Assembly: GCF_009649845.1 (NCBI RefSeq)
Contig: NZ_WJIE01000004.1
Location: 124,001-188,000 of the forward strand
DNA length: 64,000 nt
Direction: 5' to 3'
From: Polyangium spumosum
GTDB lineage: Bacteria > Myxococcota_A > Polyangia > Polyangiales > Polyangiaceae
In this document: in pieces, positions 23,532 to 33,400 of the stretch
Numbering within the stretch: the stretch's first letter is position 1
How the letters are laid out: the number at the start of each line of letters is the position of its first letter
The notes under the pieces: generated by a model
The model's input: the letters and a program-made list of their open reading frames with translations, nothing else
Told to the model about the DNA's origin: nothing
Database searches by the model: none
Made by a program: the position numbers and the translations under genes

Positions 23532-23543
23532 AAAAACGTTTTT
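23532..23543. promoter_or_regulatory. A5-CG-T5 palindrome in the comM-recA spacer
   Basis: AAAAACGTTTTT is a perfect 12-bp palindrome placed 5 bases after the comM stop and 58 bases before the recA start. It sits in one of the most A/T-rich patches of the window and could be part of the recA promoter or a regulator site. No matching second copy was seen. Confidence 0.3.
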
Positions 23544-23600
23544 CTTAGCAACTCTTTTTTGGTGCGGTCGAAGTAACGAGCAAGAAAGGCGGATACGCAG

Positions 23601-24629
<1,029 letters not shown>

Positions 24630-24695
24630 CGCGGGCATTGCGGGAACAACCCATCGGACGACGACGAACGTGACTGGGAAGGAATGGAGGACGAC

Positions 24696-25196
24696 ATGAG
24701 CGACGGCATGAACAGGGTGGTGCTCCTCGGCAACCTCGGCGCGGATCCGGAGCTGCGGTATGCGGGCAGCGGGACGGCGGTCCTGAATTTCCGCATGGCG
24801 ACGAACGAATCGTTCCTCGACCGGAACCGCGAGCTCACGGAGCGGACCGAGTGGCACAGCGTGGTCGTCTTCGGCCCGCGGGCCGAGGGCCTCGCGCGGG
24901 TGCTGGTGAAGGGCTCGTGTGTGCTCGTGGAGGGGACGCTGCGCACGTCGAGCTACGAGAAAGACGGGCAGAAGCGGTACAAGACCGAGGTGCACGCGCG
25001 CGACATCTGCCTGGCGGGCCCCTCGCCGGCGGCGCTGCGGCGCGACGCGGACGACGAGGTCGGGCCGATGGAGATGCCGCTCCCGTCGGAGGAGCCGGCG
25101 TCGCCGCCGGAGCCCGCGCCGCCGGCGCGACCTGCGCGCAAGCGGAACGGCGCGCCGCCGCGCAAGGCGGAGATGCTCGACGAGATCCCGTTCTGA
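24696..25196 (+). CDS. ssb: Single-stranded DNA-binding protein
   Basis: A 166-residue SSB. The ATG at 24696 has GGAGG five bases upstream; an ATG at 24684 would add MEDD. Residues 1-108 are the OB fold ('MNRVVLLGNLGADPELRYAG', 'TEWHSVVVFGPRAEGLARVL', 'GSCVLVEGTLRTSSYEKDGQ'). A Pro/Glu-rich linker leads to the C-terminal tip 'DEIPF', the acidic tail that docks partner proteins such as RecO, PriA and ExoI. The gene follows recA by 66 bases on the same strand. A perfect 12-bp stem-loop stands 23 bases after the stop. Confidence 0.95.
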   Translation: MSDGMNRVVLLGNLGADPELRYAGSGTAVLNFRMATNESFLDRNRELTERTEWHSVVVFGPRAEGLARVLVKGSCVLVEGTLRTSSYEKDGQKRYKTEVHARDICLAGPSPAALRRDADDEVGPMEMPLPSEEPASPPEPAPPARPARKRNGAPPRKAEMLDEIPF

Positions 25197-25219
25197 GGCG
25201 GGAGTCGGCGGCGAAGAGC

Positions 25220-25250
25220 GGTCCGGGACGCACGGGGGGCGTCCCGGACC
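25220..25250 (+). terminator. Perfect 12-bp stem-loop after ssb
   Basis: GGTCCGGGACGC (25220-25231) and GCGTCCCGGACC (25239-25250) are exact reverse complements with a 7-base loop. It lies just beyond the ssb stop and before the next gene's leader. No T-run follows, so it is probably a G+C-rich transcription end or an mRNA-stabilising hairpin. Confidence 0.55.
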
Positions 25251-25300
25251 CCGCACGGCCCTTGTGGCGCAGGGGCCCCCGTGGCAAATGTGGTTCTATC

Positions 25301-26836
25301 ATGGCACCTCGACTTACCGCCGCGCCGATCCTTGCTTTCCTCCTCGTCAACCTGCTCGCGGCCAGCGGCTGCGGCCGATCGTTCCCCGGCACCGGCCAAG
25401 GCGGCGCGGGGGGCGATGGAGGGTTCGCCGGCAATGGCGGGGTCGGCGGGGTCGGCGGGGTCGGCGGGGTCGGCGGGGTCGGCGGGGTCGGCGGTGTGGG
25501 CGGCGTCGGGGGTGTGGGCGGCGTCGGGGGTGTGGGTGGCGTCGGCGGCGTCGGCGGCGTGGGCGGTGTGGGCGGCGTCGGCGGCGGAATGGGCGGCGCC
25601 GGCGGAGCCGTGGCCATTTGTGGCGACGGGATGGTCGACGACGGCGAGGCGTGTGACGACGGCAATCCCGTCAATGGCGACGGCTGCAACGACGATTGTA
25701 TCGTCTCGGGCACGGTGCTCTTCACGCAGAGCCATGGCGTCCCGGGGACGACCGGCGTGGAGCTCACGAGCGTCCGGATGGACAACCAGGGCAACCTCGT
25801 CGTCGGCGGCGTCGTCGGCATGGAGGGCAACCCCGACCATTACGATGGGTTCGTCGCCAAGCTCGATCCGCAAGGCAACGTGATGTGGTACCGGCATGTC
25901 GCGGGCGACGCCGGCCTCGACGACCGCATCTACGGCGTCGCCGTGGGGGCCGGCGGCAACGTCTTCGCGGTCGGCTACGAGACCCTCGGGGACGGGTCGA
26001 CGAACATCATCGCCCGCAAGTACAGCGGAAGCGGCCAGCCGATCTGGTCGCAGAGTTATGACGACGGTGTCGTCGGAAACGACTACGGCTGGGGCATCAC
26101 GCTCCAGGGCGGCAACGTCTTCATCGCCGGGACCCAGACCCACACGAATGGGGGCAACGACTTCCTGGTCATGAAGGTCACGAACCAGGGCGGGCAGTGG
26201 GCGTGGAGTTACCTCCTGGACGGGCCGGCCCAGGGCGGCTGGGACTCGGCCCAGGGAATCGCGGCGAATGGCAATGACATTTACGTCGTCGGTTACGTCA
26301 CGAACGAGGCGGGCACGACCGACGTCGAGGTCGGCCGCTTTCAGGACGTCGGAAACAATCCGAGCTTCTTTTGGTCGCGCAGGTTCAATGGAGCCGCGAA
26401 CGGCGACGATTACGCGATGTCGGTCGCGGTCGCGGTCGACGGCAACATCTACGTCGGCGGCGCCGAGGGCACGAACCCGGGCACGAAGGCCTGGCTGCGC
26501 AAGTACGACATGAATGGCCAGGAGCTCTGGACCCAGACCCATTCGAGCAACGTCCCCGCGGGCTTCGACATCATCTATGGCGTGGCCGCGGACGCGGATG
26601 GCAACGTGATCGCGACGGGCGCCGAGATGACCCCGACCCTCTCGACGGACGTCTGGACCCGGAAGTACGACGCCGCCGGCAAGGAGCTCTGGACCAACGT
26701 GCACAACGGCACGGGGGACGGCGCCGATTATGGCGAGGGGATCACCACGAATGACGCCTCCGAGGTGTTCGTCGTGGGCACCGAGCTCACCGCGGAGCAG
26801 GGCTACACCGCCTGGATCCGCAAGTTCGCCCCCTGA
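25301..26836 (+). CDS. Lipoprotein with (GGV)16 linker and beta-propeller-like repeats
   Basis: A 511-residue surface lipoprotein. The ATG at 25301 begins a signal peptide with lipobox ASGC ('LAASGCGRS'). After 'GGAGGDGG' comes an uninterrupted run of sixteen Gly-Gly-Val triplets. One myxobacterial cysteine repeat follows ('CGDGMVDDGEACDDGNPVNG'). The remaining 370 residues are repeated blocks of about 50-55 residues with 'D..GN..V.G' and 'A.KYD..G...W' elements (for example 'WLRKYDMNGQELWTQTHSSN' and 'WTRKYDAAGKELWTNVHNGT'). These match SBBP/delta-60 type beta-propeller repeats. Likely a surface-displayed binding protein with a flexible stalk. Confidence 0.85.
   Translation: MAPRLTAAPILAFLLVNLLAASGCGRSFPGTGQGGAGGDGGFAGNGGVGGVGGVGGVGGVGGVGGVGGVGGVGGVGGVGGVGGVGGVGGVGGVGGGMGGAGGAVAICGDGMVDDGEACDDGNPVNGDGCNDDCIVSGTVLFTQSHGVPGTTGVELTSVRMDNQGNLVVGGVVGMEGNPDHYDGFVAKLDPQGNVMWYRHVAGDAGLDDRIYGVAVGAGGNVFAVGYETLGDGSTNIIARKYSGSGQPIWSQSYDDGVVGNDYGWGITLQGGNVFIAGTQTHTNGGNDFLVMKVTNQGGQWAWSYLLDGPAQGGWDSAQGIAANGNDIYVVGYVTNEAGTTDVEVGRFQDVGNNPSFFWSRRFNGAANGDDYAMSVAVAVDGNIYVGGAEGTNPGTKAWLRKYDMNGQELWTQTHSSNVPAGFDIIYGVAADADGNVIATGAEMTPTLSTDVWTRKYDAAGKELWTNVHNGTGDGADYGEGITTNDASEVFVVGTELTAEQGYTAWIRKFAP
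25436..25579 (+). repeat. In-gene 9-bp tandem repeat, 16 units
   Basis: Six perfect copies of GGCGGGGTC (25436-25489) are followed by ten variants such as GGCGGTGTG, GGGGGTGTG and GGCGGCGTC up to 25579. Each unit encodes Gly-Gly-Val. The perfect copies at the 5' end point to recent slippage, and changes in copy number would leave the frame intact. Confidence 0.95.
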
Positions 26837-26857
26837 AAGAAGAGCACGAGAGACACG

Positions 26858-27853
26858 ATGAAAGCCGTTCTTTGCAAGGCCTTCGGGCCGCCCGAGTCCC
26901 TGGTCGTCGAAGATCTCCCGAGCCCCACGCCCGACGCGGGGCAGGTGGTCGTCGCGGTCCACGCGGCCTCGGTCAATTTTCCGGACCTGCTCGTCATCCA
27001 GGACAAGTACCAGTTCAAGCCGAGCCTGCCCTTCTCGCCGGGCGGCGAGGTCGCCGGGGTCGTCTCGGCGGTCGGGCCCGGCGTGACGTCGCTCGCGGTC
27101 GGTGATCGGGTGGTCGCGTGGGCGCCGTACGGTTGCTTCGCCGAGGAGGTCGCGCTGGGCGAGGGGCAGGTGATCCAGGTGCCGGGCGGGATCGACCTCG
27201 TCACGGCCTCGACGCTGCTCGTGGCCTACGGGACCACGCATCACGCGCTCGTCGACCGCGCGGCGCTCCGGGAGGGCGAGACGCTCGTCGTGCTCGGCGC
27301 GGCGGGTGGCGTCGGCGTCGCCGCGATCGAGATCGGAAAGCTCGTCGGCGCGCGGGTCATCGCCTGCGCCTCGAGCGACGACAAGCTCGAGGTCTGTCGC
27401 GCCCGCGGGGCCGACGAGGTCGTCAACTACAGCCGCGAGGATCTGAAGGCGCGGCTCAAGGCGCTCGCGCCGAATGGCGTCGATGTCGTCTACGATCCGG
27501 TCGGAGGCCCCTTCGCCGAGCCGGCGCTGCGCGCCATGGCCTGGCGAGGCCGCTACCTCGTGGTGGGCTTCGCCGCGGGCGAGATCCCCAAGATTCCGCT
27601 GAACCTCACCCTGCTGAAGGGGTGCTCGGTCGTCGGCGTCTTCTGGGGCTCGTTCACGATGCGCGAGCCCGAGCGGTATCGCGAGGGGCTCGCCGAGCTC
27701 TTCGGCTGGGTGCGCGAGGGCCGGATCAAGCCACACGTCGAGCAGACGTTCCCGCTGGAACAGGCGGGCGCGGCGCTCTCGGCGATGGCCGAGCGGCGCG
27801 TGAAGGGCAAGGTCGTGCTCGTCACCGAGCGCGGAGCCGCCGCCGCGCGCTGA
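26858..27853 (+). CDS. NADPH:quinone oxidoreductase-type zinc-less MDR enzyme
   Basis: A 331-residue medium-chain dehydrogenase/reductase of the quinone-oxidoreductase (QOR) branch. The GroES-like N-terminal domain is residues 1-125 ('MKAVLCKAFGPPESLVVEDL', 'PFSPGGEVAGVVSAVGPGV'). The Rossmann domain carries 'VLGAAGGVGVAAIEIGKLVG' (AAxGGVG NADPH-binding motif) near residue 148. 'DVVYDPVGGPFAEPALRAM' and 'GRYLVVGFAAGEIPKIPLNL' are typical of this branch. The catalytic and structural zinc cysteines of alcohol dehydrogenases are absent. It should reduce quinones or enoyl-type substrates with NADPH in the cytosol. It follows the lipoprotein gene by 21 bases. Confidence 0.92.
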   Translation: MKAVLCKAFGPPESLVVEDLPSPTPDAGQVVVAVHAASVNFPDLLVIQDKYQFKPSLPFSPGGEVAGVVSAVGPGVTSLAVGDRVVAWAPYGCFAEEVALGEGQVIQVPGGIDLVTASTLLVAYGTTHHALVDRAALREGETLVVLGAAGGVGVAAIEIGKLVGARVIACASSDDKLEVCRARGADEVVNYSREDLKARLKALAPNGVDVVYDPVGGPFAEPALRAMAWRGRYLVVGFAAGEIPKIPLNLTLLKGCSVVGVFWGSFTMREPERYREGLAELFGWVREGRIKPHVEQTFPLEQAGAALSAMAERRVKGKVVLVTERGAAAAR

Positions 27854-27897
27854 GCCCCGGTGCACACGAGGCCCTTCTGGCCTACGCTAGCCCTGCC

Positions 27898-29019
27898 ATG
27901 ACGCCGATCGAAGAGCTCGCCGTGCTCCTCCGGCCCGCGGGAGGCGGGCTTTACCTGGTCTCCACGGGGCGCGCCGAGCAGCTCGCCATGCAACGCGCGC
28001 TTTATCGGGTCGAGAGGGACGCCGAGGTCCACGACAAGCACCTCGAGGCGCTCACGCGGATTGCCTCGGCGCGTGTCGTCGTGCTCGGCGTGCCCTCGGA
28101 CGTCGGCGCGGGCTTCCGGCGCGGGGCGAACCTCGGCCCGCAGGCGATCCGGGCGCGCCTGCTCGAGGAGCAGCCCGATTTCCCCGAGCGCGCCGCCGAG
28201 CTCGGCGTGGTCGACATCGGCGACGTCTTCGTCGTCCCGCAGCTCCTCTCGGACGACATGCTGAACGAGGCGCAAAAAGCCGCGTCGCGGCGGGCGCTTT
28301 ACCCGAACGTCCCTCAAGGCCTGGCCGCGCGCCTGCCCGTCTCGCCGCTCTCCATCGCCGAGCGCGCGCTCGACCTCGTGTTCCAGTTGAACCCCGCCGC
28401 CAAACCCTTCGTCATCGGCGGCGATCATTCGACCGCCTGGCCCGTCGCCGCCTCGCTCGCGCGCGCCCGTCCGCCAGCGAAGGAGCGCTGGGGCATCGTG
28501 CAGCCCGACGCGCACACCGATCTCTTGCCCGAGCGCCTCGGGATCCGGATGTGCTTCGCGACCTGGTCGTACCACGCCAACGAGCTCTTCGGGCGCGACG
28601 GGCGGATGGTGCAGGTCGGCACGCGGGCCTCGCGCCACGATCGCGGCCACTGGGAGGAGGGCCTCGGCGTGCGGCAGTTCTGGGCGGAGGAGTGCCTCGC
28701 CAAACCCGAGGCGACGCTCGACGCGCTCGTCGCGCACCTGCGTGACCGGGGCGTGACGGGGGTTTATTTCTCCAATGACATCGACGGCACCGACGCGCGC
28801 TTCGCCGACGCGACGGGCACGCCGGAGCCGGGGGGGCTCGAGCCGGATTTCGTGGTCGAGCTGATCCGGCGCCTGGGGCGCGAGGTGGGGCTCGTCGCGG
28901 GCGACATCATGGAGGTGGCCCCGGTGCTCGGGCCGAGCCCCGAGAGCGAGCGGCAGACGGTGGGGCTCGCGGTGCGGTACCTCGACGAGACGATCCGCGC
29001 GATGCTCGTGACCCGTTGA
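27898..29019 (+). CDS. Arginase/agmatinase-family ureohydrolase
   Basis: A 373-residue cytoplasmic protein of the ureohydrolase superfamily. The binuclear manganese motifs are present: 'VIGGDHSTAWP' (GGDHS) near residue 168, 'VQPDAHTDLLP' (DAHxD) near 200 and 'YFSNDIDGTDARFADATGTP' (DxDxxD) near 296. Arginases have DxDxxDP; here Ala follows the last Asp, so substrate preference may differ from arginine or agmatine. The N-terminal 55 residues are an extension beyond the core, which starts with 'RVVVLGVPSDVGAGFRRGAN'. Start ATG 27898. Likely hydrolyses a guanidino compound to urea. Confidence 0.88.
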   Translation: MTPIEELAVLLRPAGGGLYLVSTGRAEQLAMQRALYRVERDAEVHDKHLEALTRIASARVVVLGVPSDVGAGFRRGANLGPQAIRARLLEEQPDFPERAAELGVVDIGDVFVVPQLLSDDMLNEAQKAASRRALYPNVPQGLAARLPVSPLSIAERALDLVFQLNPAAKPFVIGGDHSTAWPVAASLARARPPAKERWGIVQPDAHTDLLPERLGIRMCFATWSYHANELFGRDGRMVQVGTRASRHDRGHWEEGLGVRQFWAEECLAKPEATLDALVAHLRDRGVTGVYFSNDIDGTDARFADATGTPEPGGLEPDFVVELIRRLGREVGLVAGDIMEVAPVLGPSPESERQTVGLAVRYLDETIRAMLVTR

Positions 29020-29064
29020 CAGCCCTCCTCCGGTGCGGTCTTCTCCCCGATCGCCGGAGGGGCC

Positions 29065-29760
29065 ATGAGTCTTCGCAATACAGGGTTTCGCCCGTTTCCT
29101 CTCGTGATGATGCTCGCCGCGGGGTCGTGGGGGTGCGCGACCCTGCCCAAGACGGGGGTCGAGTCCACGGGCGAGCCGCTGAACGTCGAGGTCCGCACCG
29201 AGACGCACACGTACGTCACGCAGGCGAAGGTCGGCGAGGTGCAGCATCGCGACGCGCGAGGCCGCTACGTCGGCTCGTCGTCGATTTACGAGAACCGGAT
29301 GGGTGCGTACGACATCACGCGCTGGCAGGTTTTTCAGGGCGAGACGCCGATCGACGATCAGGACTTCTTCAACATCGCGGGTGACACGGAGGCGGCGACC
29401 CAGATCGCCACGTACCGCGCCAAGGGCGTGATGATGAACCGCGTCGGGCTCGGGATGGCCATCGGGGGCGGCGCGCTCGCGCTCGCCAGTATCATCCTCG
29501 GGTCCGCGCTCGTCGCGAAGAACGAGTACGGCCTCGAGTCCCGGCCGACGTGGACCACGTGGTCGATGACGGGCGGGCTCATCGTGGGGGCCGTCGGCGG
29601 CAGCCTCGCCCTGGTCGGGAACGCGCGCACGAAACGGAAGCACCCGATCGACGACCCGCAGCGGGCGGCCAACGCCGCGAAGCGGTACAACCAAGCGATC
29701 GGCGAGCAGCCCGAGCCGATCGAGGAAGAGCCACGCCCGCGTCGCAAGCGTCGGCGCTGA
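29065..29760 (+). CDS. Lipoprotein with two membrane segments, unknown function
   Basis: A 231-residue lipoprotein (lipobox 'AAGSWGC' followed by ATLPKTG). Residues 35-110 are polar and strand-rich. Two hydrophobic segments follow at about residues 132-153 ('LGMAIGGGALALASIILGSA') and 170-190 ('MTGGLIVGAVGGSLALVGNA'). The tail is charged ('EEEPRPRRKRRR'). ATG 29065 is preceded by CGGAGGGG. A TTGACA at 29016-29021 overlapping the upstream stop could be a -35 element. A membrane-embedded region in a lipoprotein is unusual and suggests inner-membrane retention. I do not recognise the family. It is convergent with the gene at 29775. Confidence 0.7.
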   Translation: MSLRNTGFRPFPLVMMLAAGSWGCATLPKTGVESTGEPLNVEVRTETHTYVTQAKVGEVQHRDARGRYVGSSSIYENRMGAYDITRWQVFQGETPIDDQDFFNIAGDTEAATQIATYRAKGVMMNRVGLGMAIGGGALALASIILGSALVAKNEYGLESRPTWTTWSMTGGLIVGAVGGSLALVGNARTKRKHPIDDPQRAANAAKRYNQAIGEQPEPIEEEPRPRRKRRR

Positions 29761-29774
29761 CGCCGGCGCGTCGC

Positions 29775-30371
29775 TCAGCCGCAGCCGCCGTCGACGGGTA
29801 GGTCATCGACGTCGAAGGGCTCGCTCATCGGGACCCACGGGGCCTGGGCGTCGAACGTGAGCGAGCCGTGGAGCGAGACGGTGCAGGGGAAGGTGCCTTC
29901 GACGACGAGGGTGCCGGCGCCGGAGATCGCCTCGGCGGAGCTCATCGGGGGCGGGGGAAAACCTCCCGGCGGGGCGCAGTCGCTCGCCTGGTTCGTCACG
30001 TCCGCGTGTGCGACGACCCAGGGGTCCGTGGTGTCGATGGCGATCGACGAGGAAGAGCCGGGCTCGATCCAGAGGCGGAAGCAGACGTTCCGCGTCGGAT
30101 CGGCCTTGAAGATGATGAACCGCGGGACGGCGGTGACCAGGTTCGCCGCGGAGTATTCGCCGCCGCCGCTGCCGCCGTCGCCGCCCGCGCCGCCGCCGCC
30201 CGCGCCGCCGCTCCCGCCCGCGCCGCCGCTTCCGCCGCCGCCGCCGCTCCCGCTCGCGCTTCCGCTTCCGAGGTCCGGGATCGTGACTTCGCCGCCGCAT
30301 GCGAGCAGGGCGAGGGCGAGGAGGGTGTTCGTTGTGACGAGACGCGTGGATCGAAAGGAAGGTAGGCGCAT
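29775..30371 (-). CDS. Lipoprotein with glycine-rich linker, unknown function
   Basis: A 198-residue lipoprotein. ATG 30371 is chosen because GGAGGA lies 7 bases upstream and the signal peptide ends in 'LALLACGG'. A linker of about 40 residues, almost only Gly, Ser and Ala ('GSGSASGSGGGGGSGGAGGS' and on), precedes a small strand-rich domain (about residues 75-198) with four cysteines that could form two disulfides. No enzymatic motif is visible. It is divergent from the large von Willebrand A protein gene with a 63-base gap, so the two may share regulation. Confidence 0.72.
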   Translation of the reverse strand: MRLPSFRSTRLVTTNTLLALALLACGGEVTIPDLGSGSASGSGGGGGSGGAGGSGGAGGGGAGGDGGSGGGEYSAANLVTAVPRFIIFKADPTRNVCFRLWIEPGSSSSIAIDTTDPWVVAHADVTNQASDCAPPGGFPPPPMSSAEAISGAGTLVVEGTFPCTVSLHGSLTFDAQAPWVPMSEPFDVDDLPVDGGCG

Positions 30372-30434
30372 GGAAAGGTCCTCCGGTTGGTCCATGGACA
30401 AAGGGACGCCGCTTCTTTAGATTGTTCTGCTGGT

Positions 30435-33400
30435 ATGTCACGCTTTCCCGCCTTCGCGTGCGCTTTCGCGGCGCTCGCCATCCTCCTCCTCCTTGGCCCG
30501 CGCGCCCTCGCCGCGGACCTGATCCTCGACGGCGGCGCCGCCGGCCCCGCGGTTTGCCCTGATGGCGGCACCCCCGTCGACAGGCTCTGCCAGGTCAACG
30601 CGACACCCGCGCTCAATACCGCCTGTCGTTACGGCGGCGAAAAGACGTTCGGCGTCGTGTCCTTGACGAACGGCGCCCTCGTCTGCGTCGCGCCGTACGA
30701 CGGCGCCAACAAGGCCGACACGGGCAACCTCGTCGTCAAGGCCAACCAGATCACGATCGACGCGACCTCGCGGATCGTCGCGAAGGGCACGGGGTATCGC
30801 GGGCTGCTCTGCAACGACGGCGAGGGGCCCGCCGCGGCGCCGCTGTCCGGCGGGCGCGGCGGCTGCTCGGTGCTCGACTCGGGCGGCGGCGGCGCGCATT
30901 TCGGGCAGGGCGGGCGCGGCACGAAGGACTGCTTCGTCGTGGGATCGGCGACCGCGTGCGAGTTCCCGCAGGAGTGGGAGGAGGACTGCGGAAACCTCAC
31001 GGCGGCCGGCAACGCCTGCGTGGCGGCGAACGATCCAAACAACGCCGTCTGTTACGGCACGACGAACAGCGCGAACGGCGCGGGCGACGGGTTGCCCACG
31101 GTCGCGGGCCAGCCGTTCCGGCACAGCGTCTACGAGATCGAGTTCGGCGCGGCCGGCGGGGACAAGGGTTGCCGCGACGGCTTCGAGGCGGGGCTACGCG
31201 CAGGGCGCGGCGGCGGGCGGATCGTGCTCTTCGCGGCGACGGCGAACCAGGACGGCATGATCGACATCGCCGGCGGCGTGAGCGCCGACGGCAACCGCGG
31301 CTGCTCCGCGGGCAACGACTCGGCCGGCGGCGGCGCGGGTGGCTCGATCCTCATCATCGGCGATCAGGTGAACGTGGCCTCGACCGCGCGCATCAGCGCC
31401 CACGGCGGCCGCGGCGGCGACTCGCAGCCGAAATGCCTGCCCTGCACGACGAACGCCCAGTGCCAGGCCGGGCAGACCTGCCAGGCGGGCCGCTGCGGGC
31501 CCTGCAACTGCACGCCTTGCACCTCGAACGCGCAATGCAACACGCTCCTCGGGCAGACGTGCAAGAACGTCGGCGGTGATCTCGGCTCGGTCTGCGCCGA
31601 CGGGGCGAACCAGTGCACGCCGGTCGATCCGATGGACAACGAGGTCGAGTGCGTGGGCACGCAGAACAACGGCACCTGCGACGATTGCGCGGGCGGCGGC
31701 GGCGGCGGCATCATCAACGTGCAGTCGCGCGTCGGCACGATCCACCCGCAGGCGATCTTCGACGTGCGCGGCGCGAAGGGCGGCATCTGCCCGATCTGCG
31801 CCGGCGAGGCGGGCGGCGGCGCGGGCGAGCTCCAGATCGACAGCGCGTACGTCGGCGAGATCTGCGACGGCTGGGACAACGATTTCGACGGCCAGGTCGA
31901 CGAGGATCTCGGCGTGATCCCCTGCCCGGACGGGAGCATGATCCCGGCCTGCGTGGGCGGCGTCCCGCAGATCTGCTCGTACGACCCGGCGTTGTGCCTG
32001 GTCCCCGCGTCCGACGCGCGGCCGCGCTTCGCGCTCGTCCTCGACACGTCGGGCTCGATGCTGAACGACCTCGCGGGCAACCCGACCTTCGGCGACGGCT
32101 CGGTGGATTTTCCGGGCGTCGATACGGGCAGCGATCCCGACGCGACGGCCGGGAACAATTCGCGCCTGTTCATCGCCAAGGAGGCGCTCACGCAGGTGCT
32201 CAGCGCCTTCCCGGAGAGCGATTACGCGCTCGCCAGGTATTACCAGGACGTCGGCGTCAACCGAAGTTGCCAGTCCGCGGCGAACTTCGAGTGCGCGCAG
32301 AGCTGCTGCTCGTACGACGATCCCTCGGACAACCTCCCGCCGCCGTACCCCTCGGTGTACCCGGGTAACCAGTGTGTGCTCTCGCAGCTCTATCCGGGCG
32401 CGGGCTATCCGAGCAGCGGGACGTTCACGGGGAACATCCCGATCGGCTGGCCGCAGGAGGCGATGGAGATGACGCCGACCTCGGATTGTATCAACTACGC
32501 CGGGTCCTGCGGGCCGCCGCGGCGGGGCGCGCAGGTGCTCGTCGGGTTCAACCAGCCGATCGGCCGTTATTTGCGCTGGCTCGACGGCGTCGAGGACGCG
32601 GACGCGATGTTCGACGCGAGCACGATGGAGGGCAACCACTGCGCGATGGGCAACTGCGAGGTGCGCGGCTCGGGCCCGACGCCGCTCGCCGGCGCGCTCC
32701 AGGCGACGTACGATTACCTCACGCCCGTCGTCACCTGCGACAGCGCCGCGGCGTGCCGCTCGTACGCCGCCATCCTGCTCACGGACGGCGCCGAGAGCTG
32801 CCAGGGCGACCCCCAGGCCGCGGCGGCGGCGCTCTTCGCGGGTGTCCATGGCAAGCCCATCCCGACCTACGTGATCGGCTTCTCCGTGCTCCCGAGCGAG
32901 CAGGCGCAGCTCAACCAGATCGCGGTGGCCGGCGGGACCCAGCAGGCGTTTTTCGTCTCGTCGAAGAGCGAGCTCGCCAATGCGCTGGCGCAGATCATCG
33001 GCCAGAACCAGAAATTCGAGCTCTGCAACGACCTCGACGACGATTGCGACGGCCTCGTCGACGAGGATTTCCCCGAGAAGGGCCAGCCCTGCACCGACGG
33101 CGAGATCGGCGCTTGCCTCGGGCTCGGGACGTACGTCTGCAAGGCCGATGGATCCGGCACCGAGTGCGGGATCGTCGATCCGGGCGCCTCGCCGATGGCC
33201 GAGGTCTGCAACAGCATGGACGACGATTGTGACGGCCTCGTCGACGAGGACGCGATGGGCCTGCCGCTCGATTGCCCGAGCTGCGTCCCTTCGCCCGAGG
33301 TCTGCGACGGGGTCGACAACGACTGCGATTTCAACATCGACGAGGAGCCGGACGTCTCGACGAACCAGCCGATGATCTTCGGCGTGCCTTGCGGCGAGCT

